A stretch of DNA of 38,415 bases from Cytophagales bacterium (GCA_947457925.1 CANGYA010000015.1:1-38415); one strand, 5' to 3'; shown: positions 16,538 to 25,195, numbered from the stretch's first letter. A program made the numbers and translations. Notes: generated by a model from the sequence alone, not told the origin.

Positions 16538-17410
16538 CTACCACATCATTCTCTCTACTTTTTCTGTAATTTTCTTTTTCAATTCAGGCGTAGCTTTTAA
16601 CAAAGGCATACGCACTTCGCTACTACATACACCCAACAATTCTAAGGCTTGTTTTACGCCTACAGGATTACTTTCTGCATACATCAATTCGTTGATAGCC
16701 AAGAAGTTGTAAAGTAATTTTGAAGCCCCTACAAAGTCATTAGCTAAGGCTTTGCGTACCATGTCCCCAAATTTTTGCGGAAAAGCATTAGCCAAAACAG
16801 AAATTACCCCCGAAGCACCCACCGCAATCATAGGCACAGTCAATAAATCATCACCAGAAATTAACAAGAAATCCGCAGGTTTATGGTGAGCAATGTTCAT
16901 ACATTGTTCCAAGTTACCCGAAGCCTCTTTAATCCCAATGATATTGGGGTGTTCTGCCAAACGCAAAGTAGTTTGGGCAGTAAGATTAGACATTGTACGA
17001 CCCGGTACGTTGTATAAAATGATAGGCAAGGGAGAATTATCGGCTATTTTTACGTAGTGTTGGTAAATGCCTTCTTGCGAAGGTTTATTGTAGTATGGAG
17101 AAACCGAAAGAATGGCAGAATAGCCTGTAAAATCAATTTTTTTGAGTTCTTCTAATAGGTGTTGTGTGTTGTTGCCCCCCAAACCATACACCAAAGTTCG
17201 TTGGGTAGGGTTGTTTTTGCGAATAAACTCTGCAATTTGGGCTTTTTCGGTGGCGGTAGTGCTTACAGATTCGCCTGTTGTGCCATGCACTACCCAGTAT
17301 TCTACGTGGTTTTCGGTGTGTTGGAGGAGTCGGCGGAGTGCCTCGTAATCTACCTGTCCTTCTCTGTCAAACGGCGTTACCAAAGCTATGCCTGTGCCAT
17401 GTAAATTCAT
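16538..17410 (-). CDS. dapA: 4-hydroxy-tetrahydrodipicolinate synthase
   Basis: This enzyme condenses pyruvate with aspartate semialdehyde, the first step toward diaminopimelate and lysine. The 290-residue TIM barrel shows the Schiff-base lysine in IGIKEASGN (Lys161), the catalytic tyrosine in ILYNVPGRT (Tyr133), the GTTGES loop (Thr44-Thr45) and YYNKPSQEG, including the tyrosine contributed across the dimer (Tyr107). All key residues are intact and the length is normal. It is divergent from purH and convergent with the CBM9 gene, so it is probably monocistronic. A TATTTTTG element at 17436-17443 lies 25 bases upstream. Confidence 0.95.
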   Translation of the reverse strand: MNLHGTGIALVTPFDREGQVDYEALRRLLQHTENHVEYWVVHGTTGESVSTTATEKAQIAEFIRKNNPTQRTLVYGLGGNNTQHLLEELKKIDFTGYSAILSVSPYYNKPSQEGIYQHYVKIADNSPLPIILYNVPGRTMSNLTAQTTLRLAEHPNIIGIKEASGNLEQCMNIAHHKPADFLLISGDDLLTVPMIAVGASGVISVLANAFPQKFGDMVRKALANDFVGASKLLYNFLAINELMYAESNPVGVKQALELLGVCSSEVRMPLLKATPELKKKITEKVERMMW

Positions 17411-17435
17411 ATCATTTTGTTGTGTTAAAAGATGC

Positions 17436-17443
17436 CAAAAATA
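17436..17443 (-). promoter_or_regulatory. -7 element TATTTTTG of dapA
   Basis: A minus-strand TAnnTTTG match 25 bases before the dapA ATG. No -33 TTTG lies at the expected distance. Confidence 0.4.
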
Positions 17444-17665
17444 GGTTGTAAGATTGCGTTGGTTATGGCAGTAAAAAACGCAAAAAAGTTCTCAATTTTC
17501 AAGTAAATAAAGCATTTATTCAGGGGCAGCACACAATAATGGAACACAGACGACACGAAACACACAAAAATACACTGTTTGCTTATTAAGAAATTGTTAA
17601 TTATGTTTTACAATTCGTAAGCAAGCATAAAAAACGACAAATTGCAGGCAAATTATTTTGCGACC

Positions 17666-19180
17666 ATGAAAATCCGTTCTGCTCTTATCTCTGTCTTTTA
17701 CAAAGACCAATTAGACGAAATCGTCAAAGTTTTAGACCAACAAGGCGTACAAATCTACTCTACAGGTGGTACGCAGACTTTCATAGAGTCTTTGGGTGTG
17801 CCTGTTACGGCTGTAGAAAATCTTACTTCTTATCCTTCTATTTTTGGCGGTAGAGTGAAAACCTTGCACCCAAAAGTATTCGGGGGGATTTTGTATAGAC
17901 GTGAAAACCAAGAAGATGTGCAACAAGCTGCCCAATACGAAATCCCTGCGATTGATTTGGTAATTGTGGACTTGTACCCCTTCGAGGAAACTGTAGCCAA
18001 GACCACAGACGAGGCGGAAATCATAGAAAAAATTGATATTGGGGGTATTTCTCTCATTCGTGCTGCTGCCAAAAACTATAACAATGTCTTGATAGTGGCT
18101 TCTCGCAACCAATACGGCGACTTATTGGAATTATTGAAGGCTAAAAATGGTGAAACGGATTTAGCAGACCGCCGTAGCTTTGCTATGCAGGCTTTTGCGG
18201 TTTCTTCGCACTATGACACCGCCATTTTCAACTACTTTAACCAAAGTTATGCAACGCCTTACTTCAAAGAAAGTATTTTGGCAGGTCGTACTTTGCGTTA
18301 TGGCGAAAATCCACATCAAAAAGGCGTATTCTATGGCAATTTAGATGAAATGTTTGAGCAACTCAACGGTAAGGAGTTGTCTTACAATAACTTAGTAGAT
18401 GTTGATGGGGCTATTAGTTTGATAGATGAATTTGATGAAACGGCTTTTGCTATCATCAAACACACCAACGCCTGCGGAGTGGCTTTGGGCAAAACCGTTG
18501 CGGAGGCATACCAACGTGCTTTTGCTGCGGATACCGTATCGGCTTTTGGCGGCGTATTAGCTACGAACCGCACTGTAGATGAAGACGCAGCTAACGCCAT
18601 GAACAGCTTGTTTTTTGAGATTTTAGTAGCTCCAGACTACACGCCAGAGGCTTTGGAAATTTTGAAAAGCAAGAAAAACCGTATGTTATTGAAACGTAAA
18701 CCTGTGGCTTTGTCTAAAAAACAGTTCAAAACTTTGTTGAATGGCGTGATAGAACAAGACAAAGATTTGGTAACAGAAACGGCTGCGGACTTGAAAACCG
18801 TTACACAACGCCAACCCACAGAGGCAGAAGTACGTGCATTGTTGTTTGCGTCTAAGGTTTGCAAACATACCAAATCGAATACGATTGTATTGGCAAACGA
18901 CAACCAACTTTTTGCAAGTGGCGTAGGGCAGACTTCAAGAGTAGATGCCTTGAAACAGGCTATAGAAAAAGCTAAGGTGTTTGGTTTTGATTTACGCAAT
19001 GCGGTAATGGCTTCTGATGCCTTTTTCCCTTTCCCAGACTGCGTAGAAATTGCGTACCAAGTAGGCATTAGGGCAGTCATACAACCTGGGGGGTCTATCA
19101 AAGATGCAGATTCTATTGCTTTTTGCGACCAACACGATATGGCAATGGTGTTTACGGGTATTCGTCATTTTAAACATTAA
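17666..19180 (+). CDS. purH: bifunctional AICAR formyltransferase / IMP cyclohydrolase
   Basis: This enzyme catalyses the last two steps of purine synthesis, AICAR to FAICAR to IMP. The ATG at 17666 (MKIRSALISVFYK) matches the family N-terminus; the frame also opens at TTG 17642, but those 8 residues are not expected. The cyclohydrolase domain (about 1-195) has IYSTGGT and GGRVKTLHPKVFGGIL. The transformylase domain has RYGENPHQ, KHTNACGVA, AFGG and the C-terminal VIQPGGSIKD...VFTGIRHFKH. The length is 504 residues, normal. It is transcribed alone, with a strong terminator behind it. Confidence 0.96.
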   Translation: MKIRSALISVFYKDQLDEIVKVLDQQGVQIYSTGGTQTFIESLGVPVTAVENLTSYPSIFGGRVKTLHPKVFGGILYRRENQEDVQQAAQYEIPAIDLVIVDLYPFEETVAKTTDEAEIIEKIDIGGISLIRAAAKNYNNVLIVASRNQYGDLLELLKAKNGETDLADRRSFAMQAFAVSSHYDTAIFNYFNQSYATPYFKESILAGRTLRYGENPHQKGVFYGNLDEMFEQLNGKELSYNNLVDVDGAISLIDEFDETAFAIIKHTNACGVALGKTVAEAYQRAFAADTVSAFGGVLATNRTVDEDAANAMNSLFFEILVAPDYTPEALEILKSKKNRMLLKRKPVALSKKQFKTLLNGVIEQDKDLVTETAADLKTVTQRQPTEAEVRALLFASKVCKHTKSNTIVLANDNQLFASGVGQTSRVDALKQAIEKAKVFGFDLRNAVMASDAFFPFPDCVEIAYQVGIRAVIQPGGSIKDADSIAFCDQHDMAMVFTGIRHFKH

Positions 19181-19203
19181 AATTTTCTGATAAACCTATC
19201 AAA

Positions 19204-19233
19204 AAAACCTATAAGACTTATCTTATAGGTTTT
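19204..19233 (+). terminator. terminator of purH
   Basis: A perfect 13-pair stem (AAAACCTATAAGA / TCTTATAGGTTTT) with a CTTA loop and a T run, 23 bases after the stop. Confidence 0.85.
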
Positions 19234-19274
19234 TTAGTCGTTTTATACGAACAGGGTAGTTTTCAAAAAAATAT

Positions 19275-19394
19275 AATTACCTAATTTACTGATAATCAAT
19301 TAATTAATTATCATACATTTTATCACTACCAGTTACTTTTACTTAATGGTTATTCTATACTATTTATAGTAGTATTGCTAACTACTAGGTAATT
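19275..19394. repeat. AT-rich nested inverted repeat
   Basis: Outer arms AATTACCTA (19275-19283) and TAGGTAATT (19386-19394) surround a quasi-palindrome GATAATC...ATTATC at 19291-19312 and a short TACTA/TAGTA hairpin. It is weaker than the other elements and could be chance in AT-rich DNA. Confidence 0.35.
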
Positions 19395-19406
19395 GGAAAA
19401 AATAAA

Positions 19407-19473
19407 TGTACCACAGACTTTAGTCTGTGAGTCTTTGGTTATCAAGAGATTACAGACTAAAGTCCGTGGTACA
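19407..19473. repeat. Family A inverted-repeat element, copy 2
   Basis: The 22-base arms at 19407-19428 and 19452-19473 (TGTACCACAGACTTTAGTCT... and its complement) differ at one position. The GACTTTAGTC core is shared with copies 1 and 5. It lies between the convergent purH and the T9SS cargo gene. Confidence 0.8.
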
Positions 19474-19505
19474 ATATTATCAATTAATTAGTTACTCATA
19501 CTTAT

Positions 19506-19631
19506 AAATAGTAAAACCTCATCATTAGAGGTTATGAATAATTTTTTGCTACAGCCCCACCCAACCCTCCCCCCATAGGGAGGGCTAAAAAGGAGTTATT
19601 CATAACCTCTAATGATGAGATTTTACTATTT
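19506..19631. repeat. Family B inverted-repeat element, copy 3
   Basis: Two 36-base arms at 19506-19541 and 19596-19631 are complementary with one mismatch. The inner palindrome CCCTCCC / GGGAGGG is at 19565-19584. The inner ends of the arms (TTATGAATA / TATTCATAA) match the outer arms of the 13816 element. It ends 23 bases from the stop of the T9SS cargo gene and could also act as its terminator. Confidence 0.8.
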
Positions 19632-19654
19632 TGGTACTACAAAACTTCCCTTGC

Positions 19655-22354
19655 TTATTGTTTCACAAAACGGCTTATTGCTATCTTACCGTCTGCACTT
19701 ACAGTATGTAATAAATAAACACCTGTAGGCAACTGCGAAACATTCAAGGTAGCATTTTGTGCGTCTTTCACTTCTTGTTTCAATAGGATAGTTCCCATTA
19801 CATCATACACCATTACTTGGTATGTACCCACTGTTTTCATGTCTAAATTTAGGCTTTGGTTTACTGGGTTTGGGTATAAATTCATGCTTTGAGGAGTTTC
19901 TTGTCTTGCCCCCTCTTTATTTTCTGATGTTTGTGGAGTAGCTTTTTGCTCTACTCTACCATTAGAGAAGTTTCTTAGTACAAATCTTTCACCACCTACT
20001 ATTTTGCAGCCCAAAGTCGGAGTACAAGCCTCTTGTACTAAGTCTATACTCAACTCCTTTTTTGAAGTGTTTTTTGGTATAAATTTGTGTATAATGCCTA
20101 CTGTGCCTTCTAAGCCCAAAGACAAGTAAATGAAACTATTAGGAGCTACAACTCTTAGTGTGTTAGGAGCTACTTCAACTACACCACTACCTTGGCTACC
20201 AGCTTGCACCCATGCGTTATATACATGAGCAGGAAGTTGAATAAGTAAGTTACCATAATTCCAAAAATCTGTTTCACTTGCATTTTTCCAAGTAAATTTA
20301 TATTGTGCTTTTGTGCAACATTGTTGCTCATCAGGCGTAACACTAGTAGCACCCTTGCCAGCCGTCCAAAATTCTAATGGTAAACAAGTTCCTCTTGCAA
20401 TAACCCCTGCTGTAAAGCTACCATCTTCGCCTGTTGCATCTAAAATAGTTACATTTTGCCAATACATATTATTATTGCATACCGTATTTCCATATGTATC
20501 TATAGTTTCATTTTCTGGCAATGCACCTCTCTTACAATCTCCATTAGCCTCTTGTTCTATACGTACCAACAAACAGAAGTGGTGTGCGTCTATTTGCCCA
20601 CCATTAAAGAAACAAGCTGCATAATCAATTGGGTTAGGTACATTCCACTCAAAACGGTACACTTTTTCGCCTGCTGCATTTACACTTATCATACCATTTG
20701 TGATAGTAGCTCCTGTTTCATCTACTACATTACCCACTACTTCACCACCTAATGGCGTACCTGTAGCCTGACATACATCTTGCCCTGTCCAACTCTGTTT
20801 CCAAAACAAACCAGTAGAAGCTGCCGCCCAATATAGACGTAATTTGCCCTTATCTGTTCCTTCGCCCCGATTACGTACTCGTACATATACATAATTTACT
20901 TCACCTACTTTGGGTTTTCTGTCGGTATCATCATCAAAAGCATCTGCACTTGGGCTTAACCAAATATCTGGGCTTGCCCACGCTGGCGTAGTTTGGGTCG
21001 CACAATTTTCTGTATCGCCCTTATCTTCATAAAAATCTTTACCCCAAAGGTCGCCACAAGTAGCTGTAGAATCTGCAATTTGAGCCGTAAATATGCCTTC
21101 TCCTCTAACACTATCACAAGATGGCAGTAAAGCTGTTGCTTTCTCTATTTGGTAAGTATAAGTACCTGCGGTGTTTGCATAGTTGTCTATGTATTGGTAG
21201 GGTGGTGTCGTCAGATTAAATTGAATGGTTTGTGTAGGGCTTTGGCGAACTATTCTTATTGTATAAGGGTTGGTTGCACTTGGTTGTTGCCCTGTAATTG
21301 TGATAGGTACAACTACTGGCGTGCCTGCAGTAGTGCTTACACTCCCATTGATGCTTACCACTGCTGCTGCGGTTGCCGTTGGAGGCGTGAAATTAAGGCA
21401 ATACACAGGGTCATTTTGTTTGTTAGCTTGGGCATTACAATAAGGTGTGTAGATAGTTCCATTCCGAATATCAATACCGTTGAGCCAACCGTTATTGGTT
21501 GCAGGGTAGAGAGTTTGGGCTGCCACTTGCACCCCCGCAAAGCAAAAACTTCTTACTTGGCTACTTGCTCCGCTACCTGACCCATAGTTTAAGTGTATAA
21601 ATTTGTTATTATCTATCACTATTCGAGAAACCTGCGAGCCGGTAGGGGCTTGTGCCGAAAAGCTACGTTCTGCAAACACATGATTGTTAGCATCAATACT
21701 AAAAATATGCACGTTGCCTGTTGTAAAATTGGTCATTGCCAAAAAAGTAGTGCCAGTATTATCTGTGTAAGTATCTAAGTCAAGGAATCTTTGGTTGGTA
21801 GGCGAAGATAAAGAAATGCCTGTCAGGTTAATAACCTGATGACTATTATTTGTATTGTAAACCCTGATACTTGTATTGACTAATGTGTTACCAGACATAT
21901 TGTTTACCAAAACAAACAACCTACCCATGGCATCTATAGAGAACATATCCATCATTTCATTGGCATTTAGGCGTGGAATGGCGGTGATTTGTGTGTTGCT
22001 AATTTGATTAAAAACCCGAATACGGTTGTTATTCGCATTCGCAAATCCTCTTTCCCCTACATACAAATTACCGTTGTTAGGGTGTATGTCCATACCCAAA
22101 GGAAAATCTAAACCATTAATAAGAGAGGAGCTTGTATTGGTACTGAGGTCATGGCGTATGACTCTACCAGAAGGCACACCCGCAGGAGCAGCCTCTGCCA
22201 ATAACAAAGCATTGCCAGCTATTTTTACATTGACTAATCTACTTACATTGTTAATGGTAGTAGTGCCACAAGGTGTAAGTTGTGCATACAAACTATTGGG
22301 CAATACCCAAATAAGAAATAGGCAGAAAGCTGCCAAAAATTGATTTTTTTTCAT
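19655..22354 (-). CDS. secreted T9SS cargo protein with type A sorting domain
   Basis: The ATG at 22354 starts a signal peptide (MKKNQFLAAFCLFLIWVLPN then SLYAQ); the open frame upstream is not expected to be translated. Residues of about 30-330 have repeated strands such as LGMDIHPNNGNLYVGERG and MFSIDAMGRLFVLVNN, suggesting an NHL/SMP-30-like propeller. A Pro/Thr-rich Ig-like piece follows. Then comes a domain with NYVYVRVRNRGEGTDKGKLR, like CARDB modules, with several cysteines. The last 75 or so residues are a T9SS type A sorting domain, with NLYPNPVNQSLNLD, VYDVMG and LPTGVYLLHTVSADGK, and an end in FVKQ. The 899-residue protein should be exported through the T9SS that includes GldL/GldM. 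A good promoter is present. Its ligand is unknown. Confidence 0.87.
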   Translation of the reverse strand: MKKNQFLAAFCLFLIWVLPNSLYAQLTPCGTTTINNVSRLVNVKIAGNALLLAEAAPAGVPSGRVIRHDLSTNTSSSLINGLDFPLGMDIHPNNGNLYVGERGFANANNNRIRVFNQISNTQITAIPRLNANEMMDMFSIDAMGRLFVLVNNMSGNTLVNTSIRVYNTNNSHQVINLTGISLSSPTNQRFLDLDTYTDNTGTTFLAMTNFTTGNVHIFSIDANNHVFAERSFSAQAPTGSQVSRIVIDNNKFIHLNYGSGSGASSQVRSFCFAGVQVAAQTLYPATNNGWLNGIDIRNGTIYTPYCNAQANKQNDPVYCLNFTPPTATAAAVVSINGSVSTTAGTPVVVPITITGQQPSATNPYTIRIVRQSPTQTIQFNLTTPPYQYIDNYANTAGTYTYQIEKATALLPSCDSVRGEGIFTAQIADSTATCGDLWGKDFYEDKGDTENCATQTTPAWASPDIWLSPSADAFDDDTDRKPKVGEVNYVYVRVRNRGEGTDKGKLRLYWAAASTGLFWKQSWTGQDVCQATGTPLGGEVVGNVVDETGATITNGMISVNAAGEKVYRFEWNVPNPIDYAACFFNGGQIDAHHFCLLVRIEQEANGDCKRGALPENETIDTYGNTVCNNNMYWQNVTILDATGEDGSFTAGVIARGTCLPLEFWTAGKGATSVTPDEQQCCTKAQYKFTWKNASETDFWNYGNLLIQLPAHVYNAWVQAGSQGSGVVEVAPNTLRVVAPNSFIYLSLGLEGTVGIIHKFIPKNTSKKELSIDLVQEACTPTLGCKIVGGERFVLRNFSNGRVEQKATPQTSENKEGARQETPQSMNLYPNPVNQSLNLDMKTVGTYQVMVYDVMGTILLKQEVKDAQNATLNVSQLPTGVYLLHTVSADGKIAISRFVKQ

Positions 22355-22396
22355 AAAAAGGAAGTTTATGTAAATATGATTAACTAAAAAGTAATA

Positions 22397-22427
22397 CAAA
22401 CCTACTAATAATATGATATATAGCAAG
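22397..22427 (-). promoter_or_regulatory. promoter of the T9SS cargo gene (CTTG-N19-TAGGTTTG)
   Basis: On the minus strand CTTG (22424-22427) is followed after exactly 19 bases by TAGGTTTG (22397-22404), 42 bases before the ATG. This is a good Bacteroidota promoter. Confidence 0.6.
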
Positions 22428-22578
22428 AATTATTTTTATTTTTTACTAAGAATAAAAATAATTTTAAAAATAGCATTAAGAATAATGTAAGGTATTAAAT
22501 ATAAAAAATTGATAATCAATCACTTAAATGAATAAATGAATAGTATTATTTCTATATATACTTCATAATGTATTGCTT

Positions 22579-22707
22579 ATACCAATTATAATTAGTAGAT
22601 AGTTCAATGCGTAAAGATGTCATCTTTTGTAAAAAGAGTAAAATTGCAAGTTTTTATGCTTGTAAAAAGATGACATCTTTGGACTGTATTTTATTTATAA
22701 TTGGTAT
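22579..22707. repeat. nested inverted-repeat element with AAAGATG/CATCTTT cores
   Basis: Perfect 13-base outer arms (ATACCAATTATAA at 22579-22591 and its complement at 22695-22707) enclose a perfect 16-base inverted pair (AAAGATGTCATCTTTT at 22613-22628 and its complement at 22665-22680). Each inner copy is itself palindromic. It lies in the gap between the methyltransferase and the T9SS cargo gene. Confidence 0.75.
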
Positions 22708-22748
22708 TAGACTTAAAAAAATGAGTGTATAGGTATAAAATAAAAAAC

Positions 22749-22775
22749 GTCTTTTTCTTTGAAAAGGAAAAAGAC
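22749..22775 (-). terminator. terminator after the methyltransferase gene
   Basis: Stem GTCTTTTTC / GAAAAAGAC. On the minus strand it is followed by GTTTTTTATTTTA, 25 bases after the stop codon. Confidence 0.6.
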
Positions 22776-22799
22776 ATTAGGCAAAAAGGTTAATGGAGT

Positions 22800-23738
22800 T
22801 TATTTCATATCATTCATGCGTGTTTCCAAATTATCAGAATACGTATTAATTTCTAAGTAACGTGAAGACATTTTTGCTTTCATGTATTGCTTAATAGCAT
22901 ATCCAAAAGACTTTGCAGCATATAGAAATTTACCAGACATCAACAAACTAAAAGCCCGTACCAAAGTGGGAGCTATTTCAGCCACCCTCGATGGGTGTAC
23001 TAAATGCTCATTTTCATAAAGTTCTCTGGGTCTGTATGTTTGTGGCAGCATTGGTGCTAATATGTTATCGGTATCATACACCAAGATATTCACACCGTCC
23101 CACCAGCCTTCAAGAGCCGTATCTTTTCTATCTTCGGGCATATTATTGGGGTGCGTATAAGTGTACGTTTCGTAAAGTAACTTGAACTCAGGGTGTGCCA
23201 CCAAAAAATCTCTGTTGGCTTGCCGTACATGGCGATAATTCGAATCATCTACAATAATAACGGCATTAGGAGCTAAAAACGGTTTGATAAGCAACAAACA
23301 CATCATTTGGCTGCGGTAGTCGTGAGGTCCGTCTATAAAATAAACTGCCACTTTTTTGTTCCCTATATGCTTAGAGAGGTTTTCTAAAATATCTTCATAG
23401 TCATCATTCAGGAGTTGTACTTGTGTAAGTCCCAATGCTTGTATTCTGTCTTGTACGATACCATAATTTTTTTTATCCTTATCAAAGTATGCAAAATTAT
23501 CTATACCACAACACAATAATTCATTTTCTGTACTTGCTGCCACAGAAAGCAGCGTAAGCCCCTGAAAAACACCTACTTCCAGATAACAAACCTCTTTATT
23601 GCCCTTATAAAGGTTACTAAATCTCTATAAGGCATTCATCATTTTTTTGCCCGAAAAGCCTGTTAAAATAGGCGAAGAAAACAATAAAGGGCTTCCTTGC
23701 TCTATAGACTTTATAATTTCTTTGTACTTTTCAATCAT
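22800..23738 (-). pseudogene. class I SAM methyltransferase interrupted by an in-frame TAG
   Basis: The natural frame starts at ATG 23738 (MIEKYKEIIKSIEQGSPLLF) and would give 312 residues, but codon 38 is TAG (23625-23627). The frame continues without shift (RFSNLYKGNKEVCYLEVGVF, then QGLTLLSVAAST). The stop comes just before the SAM-binding motif LEVGVFQG. The rest is typical of the Methyltransf_24 group: KVAVYFIDGPHDYRSQM (post-II), AVIIVDDSNYRHVR and EGWWDGVNILVYD. A restart at GTG 23543 would lose motif I and is unlikely to give an active enzyme. A single base change (CAG or AAG to TAG), a sequencing error, or readthrough would explain it. It lies 12 bases after pyrB in the same operon, so it was co-transcribed. 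The substrate is unknown. Confidence 0.8.
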
Positions 23739-23750
23739 GTTAGTAATCAA

Positions 23751-24695
23751 TTACGATAATTTTTGCAAAGGATTTAATTTTTCTGCCAATAGGTACAAAA
23801 CAGCCATACGTACAGCTACGCCATTTTCTACTTGTTGTAAAATAATAGAATGGTGCGAATCTGCCACATCACTACTCAACTCTATCCCTCTATTGATGGG
23901 ACCTGGGTGCATAATCACAATTTCTTTGTCCAACTCGTCTAACAAAGCCTTGTTGATACCAAAATATAAGGTATATTCTCTCAAAGACGGAAAATACTTG
24001 CCTTGCTGCCTTTCCAACTGAATACGCAATACATTTGCCACATCGCACCACGCTAAGGCTTTGCGTACATCTGTTTCCACTTTTACGCCCAACGTATCAA
24101 TATGCTTGGGCAATAATGTTTTCGGTCCGCAAACCATGACCTCCGCCCCTAATTTTTGTAGGGCATAAATATTTGACAAAGCCACTCTTGAATGTGAAAT
24201 ATCTCCAATAATAGCCACTTTTACGCCTTGTATCCGTCCCAACTTTTCTTTGATAGAATACGCATCTAACAAGGCTTGTGTGGGGTGTTCGTGTGTGCCG
24301 TCCCCTGCGTTCACAATGGCAGCATTGATGCGTTGGCTCAAAAAGTGTGGCACACCGGGGCTGGCATGACGAATGACTATCATATCTACCTTCATTGCCA
24401 AAATGTTATTGACCGTATCCAACAGGGTTTCTCCTTTTTTAACAGAGCTTTGGGCAGCAGCAAAATTGAGTACATCTGCCGACAAACGCCGTTCTGCCAA
24501 CTCAAAAGACAACCGAGTACGGGTAGAGTTTTCAAAAAACACATTGGCAATCGTAATATCTCTTAGCGAAGGTACTTTTTTGATAGGTCTATTGATAACT
24601 TCTTTGAAACGGTCTGCCGTTTCCAGTATCAGTGCTATGTCTGTGGGCTGTAGGTTTTTGATACCTAACAAATGATTGACGGTTAAGGAGTTCAC
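23751..24695 (-). CDS. pyrB: aspartate carbamoyltransferase catalytic subunit
   Basis: Catalyses the first committed step of pyrimidine synthesis, from carbamoyl phosphate and aspartate to carbamoyl aspartate. The 314-residue protein shows the carbamoyl phosphate loop FFENSTRTRLSFE (about 53-65), SSVKKGETLLDT with the catalytic lysine region, HPTQALLDAY, and the aspartate loop HPGPINRGIE near the end. No pyrI regulatory gene is next to it, so it resembles ATCases that work as catalytic trimers or with a separate partner. It leads a transcript with the broken methyltransferase. A TAAATTTG element at 24725-24732 is a candidate promoter. Confidence 0.95.
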   Translation of the reverse strand: MNSLTVNHLLGIKNLQPTDIALILETADRFKEVINRPIKKVPSLRDITIANVFFENSTRTRLSFELAERRLSADVLNFAAAQSSVKKGETLLDTVNNILAMKVDMIVIRHASPGVPHFLSQRINAAIVNAGDGTHEHPTQALLDAYSIKEKLGRIQGVKVAIIGDISHSRVALSNIYALQKLGAEVMVCGPKTLLPKHIDTLGVKVETDVRKALAWCDVANVLRIQLERQQGKYFPSLREYTLYFGINKALLDELDKEIVIMHPGPINRGIELSSDVADSHHSIILQQVENGVAVRMAVLYLLAEKLNPLQKLS

Positions 24696-24724
24696 GGGAA
24701 TATAGGGTTGTGCAAAATTGGGTG

Positions 24725-24732
24725 CAAATTTA
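24725..24732 (-). promoter_or_regulatory. -7 element TAAATTTG of pyrB
   Basis: A minus-strand TAnnTTTG match 29 bases before the pyrB ATG. There is no good -33 match, since the siaC terminator occupies that position. Confidence 0.4.
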
Positions 24733-24748
24733 TGAAAATAGCATAAAA

Positions 24749-24778
24749 AAACCTATAAAGTGGTAGCTTTATAGGTTT
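24749..24778 (-). terminator. terminator of siaBC
   Basis: A perfect 12-pair stem (AAACCTATAAAG / CTTTATAGGTTT) with a 6-base loop, followed on the minus strand by a run of seven T. Confidence 0.8.
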
Positions 24779-24803
24779 CTTATCATAGTGGAAGACACAT
24801 AAC

Positions 24804-25166
24804 TTAGTATGTTTTAAACTCGAATGGCACATCTACAAGTTCAGAAAATTCCTGACCTGCTTCCTCCATATCTTCATCGTCCTCGTGATAGTACCAAACA
24901 ATCTTCACACCCGACACTGCCTCTAACGCAGACAATACATCAAGAATTAATTTTGATGAGGCTGTGTTAAAGTATTCAAGTTTAAACATGAAACTTGTTG
25001 TAGGGTTAGGTTGTTTTTCGTACTGCTCAATCCAACTGATGATAGGCTCGTAAAACTCGGCAGCGTCTTCTGGAAGAGAACGACCAGAGATTTCGAACAC
25101 ACCGTCAGCTTTGTTAAGGACTACTTGTGGGGTATCTTCTGTTCCGGGTATATTGGTGATTTCCAT
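24804..25166 (-). CDS. siaC: SiaC-family regulatory phosphoprotein
   Basis: A 120-residue STAS-like protein of the SiaC family (formerly DUF1987). In Pseudomonas aeruginosa, SiaC is phosphorylated on Thr68 by the kinase SiaB and, when unphosphorylated, activates the diguanylate cyclase SiaD. Here the matching site FKLEYFNTASSK places the threonine also at residue 68. Other family features are ISGRSLPEDAAEFYEPIISW at about 26-45 and KIVWYYHEDDEDMEEAG in the second half. siaB lies directly upstream, 86 bases away. No siaA or siaD is next to them, so the output partner in this organism is unknown. A TAATTTTG element at 25196-25203 may allow separate expression. Confidence 0.9.
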   Translation of the reverse strand: MEITNIPGTEDTPQVVLNKADGVFEISGRSLPEDAAEFYEPIISWIEQYEKQPNPTTSFMFKLEYFNTASSKLILDVLSALEAVSGVKIVWYYHEDDEDMEEAGQEFSELVDVPFEFKTY

Positions 25167-25195
25167 TTGTCTATATGCTAAATTTTAAGACTTGA

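Noticed and set aside
22355-22426. Upstream extension of the T9SS cargo frame to 22426
   Set aside because: It would run through the predicted promoter (22397-22427) and displace the signal peptide from the N-terminus.
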